A DNA stretch of 64,000 nt, taken from assembly GCF_003573695.1 (NCBI RefSeq), contig NC_039358.1, positions 95,492,881 through 95,556,880 on the forward strand, written 5' to 3'. Below, one piece after another: positions 57,286 to 64,000 of the stretch (position 1 is its first letter; each line of letters begins with the position of its first letter). The notes beneath the pieces are model-generated. The model saw nothing but the letters and a program-made list of their open reading frames with translations. It was not told the DNA's origin and searched no databases. This stretch comes from Papaver somniferum. Its lineage: Eukaryota; Streptophyta; Magnoliopsida; Ranunculales; Papaveraceae. The translations under genes were made by a program, and so were the position numbers.

Positions 57286-60200
57286 TGTAGATGGGGAAAA
57301 ACGATTTGCTGGTTTTTAAGGAATTGAGGAGACGACCGTACGGAGGAGACTCCTCGAACCGAGCGAAATGTTAAACCTCACACAGATGCACCGCTTCAAA
57401 GGGGGTTCTTTAGATTCGAGAGATCAATCTGTAGTACTCCGGTCTAAATAAAGACAATGACCGTTCCAGAGTAAATTCGGTCACAAGAGAGGATGGGTTG
57501 ATCTATAGGAGGGAAGCTGGGAAATGTGTGGAATCAATGGTAATCAAAGATTATGGGTGTATGAATTCTGAATATGATAAGCTCTGAATGATTGAAATTG
57601 CTCAATTGAGAGTAGTTGCTCAATTGATGAGTTGATGATCTCGTGTTGTTGATGAGACGTGAGATTGATGATAATGTTGACGCTGATGATTCAATCATGA
57701 TTCAAAGACTTATTTATATTGCTGGAATTTTAGACACCATGATCCCATGAAGTGTGACAGTTGATGGAATCAAGGAGTGGGGAAGTGGAGATAGTGTTTG
57801 AAACCAGTTGCTCAATGTGTGGAGACTTGGTCGATTTTCCACCCACTACCTCGTGAATTCCTTCAATTGATTGCACGACTTGCTCACATTCCATCGTGTG
57901 CTTGAACACACGTGCCGTAGACCGCCAGACCAAAATCCTAAGTGATATCCCCCAAAGTGACACGATTGACGTCTCGTGGTATGTTAGTCAATTGATGACT
58001 TCGTGGTTTGATGGGACGATGAGTCCATGTAGTTACTGAGTTGAACATGGTGTTCTGAAACTCATGAGTTGAACATGTCATGAGACAGAGGTATAGTTCT
58101 TACGATGAAGCGAGAAAGTATTTCTCATTCGATGGATCGTTGAATATTGATTGTTGAACCAATGTTCCTTGGTTTGAGCAAATATTTATCATCTGAGCAA
58201 GTGTTGCTCATGTGATGAATTGTTGAATATTTTATCGTCTGAGCATGTGTTGCTCATCTGATGAATTATTGGCAGCGTACCAAAAATATTAATTAGAATA
58301 CTGGTCGTTGAAACGAGAATAATTAATAAAATTAATGACAATGAGGTCATCGTAAAATTATTAAGGTTGGAATTTGGAATGATGATCCTTGGATTCAGAA
58401 ACCCTAATTTGATCAATTGATGATCAATTCATGGTTCGTCATAATTTTAACCATGGGACAAAGGAGGGAGCGACTACATGGGACCGTGGATCAACTATGT
58501 AGTGTCCATATGCTCACGTGAGCAAATACAAAGAAATCCTGAAGAATTGACGATTTGTTGGTGAAAGAATGATTAAGATAGTGTGATCGTGTCCCCAAGG
58601 CATCCGCGTCTCAGTCCTGAGAATTTTGATATTTTCTGGCATGCAATTGAGCATCCATTCGAGAAAATATACCAAAATTAGGGTTTCGACGAAACTGAGG
58701 AAAACACCATGAGATGATGGAAAATAATTATAAAATAAGGAATGAGGAGGTGTGGGACCGCCGAGGAAAAGGCATGGTTGGCCGGTCGTGGTCACGGTCC
58801 CCTGGTGCCTTTTCCTTAATTTTACAATATTTTGATGATTTTATGAAAAATATCATGGATTTAAAGAGTTTTGATGAATTTAGGGAGTTTCCCTGAAGTG
58901 AAGGAGTTTCATGAGTTCAAGGAAGCCAAAAATATTAAAATAATAAAAACAAGGGCGTGTGGGGTCGTGGGAGGCATGGTCGTCCGGCTAGGGCCCAGTC
59001 CCACAGGTTTTCATAATTTTTAATATTTTTTAGGTATTTTTTCATGATTTGAGGGAATTTTTCCTAATTTGAGAGAAATACCATGAAATCAAGGAATTTG
59101 ATAAATTCAAGGAGGATAAAATAATAATAATAAAATAAAGAGGCGTGTGGGACCGGCTAGGGCCCGGTCCCACAAGTTTTTCATAATTTTATATTATTTA
59201 TTTCCTAATTTTTGCAAAATACCATGAAATGAAGGAGTTTTTTCATGAAATCAAAGAAATAATGATAATAAAATAATGAGGAACCATAAGGTGTGGGGCC
59301 GGCTGGGACCAACGCATGGCCGGTTGGCCAATGGTCACGCCCACACTATTTTTCCTTAATTTTACATTATTTTCATGGGTTTATGAAAACACCATGAAGC
59401 CGAGGAGTTTCGTCGACACGGTCGTGTGTCCGTGCTCCCAACACCTTGGTCAATATTTTTAATTATTTATTATTTTCTTCCCTATTTTGCATAGGTTCAT
59501 CGTTTCGTTGTATTTTGAAATACTCGTTCGTGCGGTGACTGTTAGTGCATTGTCGTTGAATACACTTTCACCATATAAATCGGGGCTTACTTAGAGGTAT
59601 CTCAGACGCCCGGTTGTTGATTATTTATTACTAATTGTGGAATTCAGTGGAGAATAATTCACAAAACTGAGTAATAAGATGTTTATTATTAATCCACAGG
59701 ATCAGCTGAGGATTTGACTACGAATTCAGAATAATAAAGTGAGCATTACCATTCCATGGGATCGTAGATTCGACCATAGAATCGGAGTAATTAAGATTTA
59801 TCTATTAACATTTATGAGACCATTTGTGGATTCGATCATGAAATCGGAGTAATGAGATAATATAGTTATTGCTATTTTATGAGATCAAGCCGTGGATTCG
59901 ATCATATAATCATAACAATTGTTTATTGCCATTCCATGGGACCAGTCGTTGATTCTACCATGGAATATGAGCAATTGTTATTGCCATTCCATGGGACCAG
60001 TCGTGGATTCGACCATGGAATATGAGCAATAATAGATTATTCTAGGAATTCAGTAGTGAATGTCACGACAGAATTAATCTTAATTAGGAATAATTAACTT
60101 TGTGGATCTATACTAGTAGAGTAAGCTGTCTAGGAGCATTAATTATCCCGATATGAGCTTGTCGGTAAGTCATATCCTTTATATAGTCAGGGTAAACTCG

Positions 60201-60491
60201 TTGTTTGTTCCTGAAGACGTTATCGCTTTATACTAGCAGATCAAGCTGTCTAGGAGCCGTCCATCTCGTGATACTATATAGAAATAATCACTGAAAGTGT
60301 TCAGTGTTCATGATATATGCCGTTGTCCAGTCGTGAGACTACATATCTACATGTACTCTGAGAGAAAGTACTCTCCGTTGAGAATTCGATGAGAGACCCG
60401 TGTCTCAATACTCACTTCTGATTGCTGGATCAGAGCTTCGTATAATTATGAGTTCACGATTTTATCCCTTGTCGAAAATCCACCATCTACA
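57286..60491 (-). repeat. GypA-3 5' LTR (3206 bp)
   Basis: It is very similar to GypA-2 but has two deletions: about 260 bp near 58573 and about 110 bp near 59412. It is followed by ACTTC, the same 5 bp found left of GypA-2. Together with the gag start 57 bp inside, this is the 5' LTR of a minus-strand element. The dyad array is at about 59745-60030; the TATA box is near 60177-60185. Confidence 0.9.
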
Positions 60492-60851
60492 ACTTCGTAT
60501 TGTAATCCTTAATACTATGTCTAATTAGAGTGTAATCATTCATGCTTCGCAGTTATGTTTTCAATATACACGACTTGAAAGATACGTTAGGGAATGAAAC
60601 ATTTCAAGTCAAATATCACTAAACTCAAGTGGAAGGATGATGTTGTCGTTGTAGCTCCTTACTTCTTCACTTCTTAAAGTCTTCGCAATACTTGTAATGT
60701 CTCATATCCTAATACTTTAAGGCTAACCTATACGAAGTTGACTCTAGTACATAATCAAGCGACTCTTTAAATGAGTTTTGGTTCACTAAAAGATGACAAC
60801 CAAACTTGACATACTAACGCTTGGTGGGTTCAACCGAGCTATGCTCTAACA
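60492..60851 (-). repeat. Lard-2 5' LTR terminal segment
   Basis: The last 360 bp of the Lard-2 LTR, ending GAGCTATGCTCTAACA, directly followed by the AAGTC duplication and GypB gag. A second copy lies at 48793-49152. Confidence 0.88.
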
Positions 60852-61463
60852 AAGTCGTTCCAGGTCTTCATATGTGATAAAATTGGATTGTTGAATCCTT
60901 TCTGATGGTCGTTCAGGATCTACACGAGCTTCTTCATCCATAAAGACACGCTTTGTTGAAGTATTTGCACCAGGAGTCATGAAAGTGTTCCTCGTATGCT
61001 CCATCTGGGTTTGGCGTGGTTCTGGTGGTAATCTTTCCATTCGTGTCTTGAGAAAAGTGAGTACCTCCTTATGATTTGTGGCCATGTCCGTCTGAGCTTT
61101 GGAAAGAATTTCCTGTCTCTCAATTAAATCGACAATGGTAATGGGAGGTTGGTTTCCTTTGGCTCCTTCGTTCTCTTATCCTGACAAAGAAGTGGTAGCA
61201 GCTCTAGTGACAATTGGGGGTCTCGCGCTCGAAGAAATATTAGGAGTAGCACCGGATTTGGCTCTGGTGATAGGAGGCGTCACGCCAGGAGGGATGCTTC
61301 CGGCGCTGCTGGTGTTGGTGCTAGAGGATGTAACACCATGAGATGTGTTGACTATGCTGGCAGGCGGTACATTGGTATCAGCAACAGGGATAGTGGCGCC
61401 AGGAGTATTATCAACACCAGCAACATCAAGATTGGTAACTGACCCAGACCTAAGATCCACCAT
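60852..61463 (-). pseudogene. GypB gag N-terminal part
   Basis: The minus-strand frame from ATG at 61463 (MVDLRSGSVTNLDVAG) reaches a TAA at 61176-61178, then continues in the same frame through PITIVDLIERQEILS, MATNHKEVLTFLK and FITYEDLERL up to the Lard-2 insertion. It is low in complexity (Thr/Ser/Pro/Ala) near the N-terminus and related to the GypA gag start. The remainder of the gag is at 21623 and below. Confidence 0.85.
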
Positions 61464-61543
61464 CTTGAAATTGAGAGGATTGAAATGAAATTGAAAATTG
61501 ATCTCGCAACCGAGAGATTAATCTCCCACTATTGTCACAAATT
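61464..61543 (-). other. GypB leader and primer site region
   Basis: Eighty bases between LTR and gag. The minus strand contains TTTGTGACAATAGTGGGAGATTA, the counterpart of the GypA leader (CCACAGTGGGAGATC). tRNA not identified. Confidence 0.5.
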
Positions 61544-63320
61544 TGTAGTAGGGTAAAAACTGATTCTGATGGAAATGGTAAATTTGGTTGTGCCGCCGAG
61601 AAACGAATCTAAACCCTAAACAAATGTACATACCAACGCTTGGTGGGTTCAACCAAGCTATGCTCTAACACATCGCTTTTAAGCAAGCAGCTCAAAATAA
61701 TAGATGTTCATGAAGCATCGTTGTATAGAGCCCGTCTTGGTTAGTCGCGGAATCTAATGTCTTAAAATGAGCGCGGCCAGCCATCTTCGAACAGCTGCCA
61801 GGAATCGCTTGGGCAGGACGATCGGCTCTCATGGAAGAGTAGCAGCCGGTGAGCACGACAACGCCTTACAGAATTAAATCTAAGACGGTCAATTTGGCTG
61901 GCCAAGTTGGATGGCTGAGATGATTTGCGCAGTTGCATACTACCGTTGATTCAATTCAAGGTTTTTTATAGCCGCATGACTGGCGTACTTTGGTTGATCG
62001 GCTTGTGGCATTGCTGGCGTATTTGAAGCAACACGATTGGTAGGGCTATTGTTGAGCCGCATGTGAACCTGACCACACCTTGCCAGTTGCTTGAAATCAG
62101 ATCTTGGTCGGTCGATTCGGCTAGCGAAGTTGGACGGCCGAGATTGCTTTGTGGCAGTTATTTGGTCGACCTTGAGTTTTTGAAGCCGTGTGGCCAACCT
62201 TCTTTGAGCGAACAGTTTTAGGTGTTAGCTGCAGGCTGGGAGTAATTCGATTGGCCAGGTCTGAAGGCAAGCCGCCGGTGAGCATACTGGCACTTCATTG
62301 AGTAATTGGTTTGAGACTCTGCGTGTAGGTTGGGAGAGCTCCGATTGTCCGAAGTATTAGTGGTCCCACCAGTGTATGTGATGGTGCTTGTCTGGTCGTG
62401 TCAGGAGGCAGCCAAGTTTGACAAATCTGTCAGCCAAAATGTAAGGCCGCGATTGTTTTAAGGCTGACGTGGGCAGCCTATATTCGATTCCTTAAGGAAT
62501 TAGGTGTGTCGACCAACCAACTTCCAACTTTTATTAAAAGTGTAGGCTGCGCTTTTGGAGCAATTCGATGGGAAAGAGGGTCTAGCAAGCAGTGATCTGG
62601 GGTGTGGCCGGTCGGCCACGGGCAGCGCCTGCTAGGGCAAATCGGCCGACCAAGTGGCGTGGTCGCGCCTCCTTTTGCTGCTGCTTTTATTTGCCACAAT
62701 TCCTCTTTATTTATTGTTTTCCAATTTTTTAATAGGATCTTGCTCCTACTAGCTCCATGATGGATCAATTTCCTAGTTTGCCTAGGTTTGGTATCGACCA
62801 ATAGGGTTCGAGATATTACGCAGGCCGCAAAAACCTAATTTTTGCAAATTGATAGAATTAGGTTAGGATAATTGAATTTTGTGAGCTGCCTCAAAATCAA
62901 TTAATTTTGGTGAATTTTGCGCATTAATACAAAATCACTAATTTTATCTCAGAGGGAAGCATAACTTTGCGTGCCTCTGATTGAGTACTTCTGTGCACAT
63001 CTTAATCCGGACAGTCTTCGGGAAATTCATGCTACTCAGCTGCGAGCGAACATTAATTATCATGTCATGTCAACATCAAGAGTTCGGCTGGGGAACATGG
63101 CATAGAATAAATACTCGACAGGCCATGCATTAGTGAGTAGTGCAGGTGAAGTGAAATTTATAGAATATTTGGGATTGTTGTTGCACGCACCATTCTGGAT
63201 AAATTATATATATATATAAATATACTGAATTGCTCAATACATATATAGGTAAATAGTCCTCGGCACTCATTAGTTTTAAATCGATTTATTTCTTTGCAGA
63301 ATGACGACACATTAAATACA
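61544..63320 (-). repeat. GypB 5' LTR, rearranged
   Basis: It starts TGTAGTAGGG (plus strand) next to the leader and ends GACACATTAAATACA. The middle is missing: after ~86 bp of LTR comes a 42 bp copia LTR tip (61630-61671), then the sequence matching 4667 onward. It has two of the 223 bp repeat units. Small ORFs in it are not supported as genes. Confidence 0.8.
61630..61671 (-). repeat. 42 bp copia LTR tip inside GypB LTR
   Basis: It matches the end of the Lard-2 LTR (CGCTTGGTGGGTTCAACC, then AGCTATGCTCTAACA) with one or two changes, and its right edge is exactly the LTR terminus. The rest of a copia element is absent. Confidence 0.85.
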
Positions 63321-64000
63321 TGTGTTTATGGGTGAAAACTATTCCTGCCGAATTTGGTAATTTGGGGTGTGTGGATGAGGAATGAATCTAAACCCTAAAC
63401 AAATGCACTGCACGAGAGTGCTTTGTGATTCGAGAAATCAATTTGTACAATTCTGGCATAAACCAAGAAATGGCCGTTCAAAACTTGCTTCGGTCACAAA
63501 GTGAAGGAGATGGGGTTGATCTTAGGGACGGAAGCGAAGAAGGTGCTGAGATTGTGAAGGTGTTGGCTATGTATGACTTGTATCAGAAAGCTGAAATGGC
63601 TTGCAGAATGTAAGCTATCAGTTCCGGTGTTTGAATACGGTTGTATCAACACTTGCTTCTGTTGTCTTGTCTTGTTTGAAAATAGGGAGGAGAACCTATT
63701 TATACAAGTCATTGAGCCTAACCCACGTCTCTCATGGGAAGTGGAGTGATGGAGTAGTGGAGCTGCGTGTGTTAGTGTTACACGATCATTCTTGCCCACT
63801 TCTCCCATCATCACTAACCGTCCATGACTTCCTGACACGTTCTTGTGATGGCGCGTTGTGCGCTGCACGCTGTAAACTGCCAGACGAATACCCCAATATG
63901 TATCCCCCAGTTTGTGACATGATTGATGTCTCGAATGTGCGGATCGTGGGACCCACAAAAGGTAGCATGCAATGCTAGGTTAAATAACTAAGTTATTTGG
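63321..64000 (-). repeat. Second GypB-family LTR start, cut by window end
   Basis: From about 63323 the sequence TGTTTATGGGTGAAAAC aligns with LTR starts of GypB (TGTAGTAGGGTAAAAAC) and GypA-3 (TGTAGATGGGGAAAAAC). It goes on with AATCTAAACCCTAAACAAATG as at 61608. From 63602 it matches the left LTR at 4082 onward. A minus-strand TATA box is at 63695-63704. It abuts the preceding LTR end with about 2 bp between. Overlapping ORFs are not supported as genes. Confidence 0.75.

Larger units (their letters stand above)
21624..60851 (-). mobile_element. Lard-2, non-autonomous copia-like element with nested inserts
   Basis: Termini are TGAAAAGAC on the left and GAGCTATGCTCTAACA on the right. A 5 bp duplication AAGTC is present at 21619-21623 and 60852-60856. 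Dropping the element and one AAGTC joins the two halves of the GypB gag in frame. LTRs are about 2.8 kb without inserts. The internal region (38893-42734) has a tRNA-Met-type primer site, a decayed 383-codon ORF and no pol. The right LTR end plus AAGTC also occurs at 48793-49157, because of a duplication described separately. Confidence 0.85.

Noticed and set aside
45199..60491. A single complete GypA element with LTRs 45199-48792 and 57286-60491
   Set aside because: The TSD fits, but the sequence right of the lower LTR is Lard-2 flank, not a polypurine tract, so the lower LTR behaves as a solo LTR. Kept as part of the duplication finding.
1..64000. tRNA, rRNA or small RNA genes
   Set aside because: I saw no cloverleaf-like or rRNA sequence. 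The TGGTATCAGAGC matches are primer sites, not tRNA genes.

Overview
This 64 kb window looks like transposon-dense plant chromatin, and I found no ordinary host gene. It holds plant-type hAT, LINE, Ty1/copia and Ty3/gypsy elements, AT-rich LTRs, spliced ORFs with GT..AG introns, and a plant mobile domain (PMD) gene. These point to a flowering plant, probably a eudicot. A poppy-family genome is a guess from LTR style only; no marker gene proves it.

Names used below: GypB = outermost Ty3/gypsy element, minus strand, from the left part of the window to 63320. Cop-1 = Ty1/copia element 6999-19482. Ath-1 = non-autonomous gypsy-like element inside Cop-1. Lard-2 (21624-60851) and Lard-3 (24098-38571) = large non-autonomous copia-like elements. 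GypA = gypsy family with 3.2-3.6 kb LTRs; copies GypA-1 (28334-34675, plus), GypA-2 (solo LTR 45199-48792, minus), GypA-3 (about 49236-60491, minus). Sol-1 = solo LTR 30725-32738.

Layout: 1-3522 is most of a hAT transposon with an intact transposase. It sits in the RNase H region of a LINE (3523-4076), which itself interrupts the GypB 3' LTR (4077-6472). Cop-1, carrying Ath-1, follows with target-site duplication (TSD) GAAAT. Then come GypB gag-protease remnants (19483-21623). At 21624 the GypB gag is broken by Lard-2 (TSD AAGTC); the same gag reading frame resumes at 60852. Lard-2 contains Lard-3 in its 3' LTR, Lard-3 contains GypA-1, and GypA-1 contains Sol-1: five nested levels. GypA-2 and GypA-3 lie in the Lard-2 5' LTR. 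The window closes with GypB gag N-terminus, its rearranged 5' LTR (61544-63320) and the start of another LTR of the same family.

Function: the only apparently intact long ORFs are the hAT transposase and a 389-codon ORF of unknown function in Lard-3. Lard-2 carries a decayed homologue of that ORF in the same place, just after the primer binding site, where Gag would be expected. Lard-3 shares LTR sequence and about 0.7 kb of 3' untranslated sequence with Cop-1, which has a copia RNase H. Lard elements were therefore probably mobilised by Cop-1-type proteins (inference). GypA-3 carries a spliced antisense PMD gene with its own TATA box beside a gag-protease that lost its RT core. All gag/pol/PMD reading frames here are broken.
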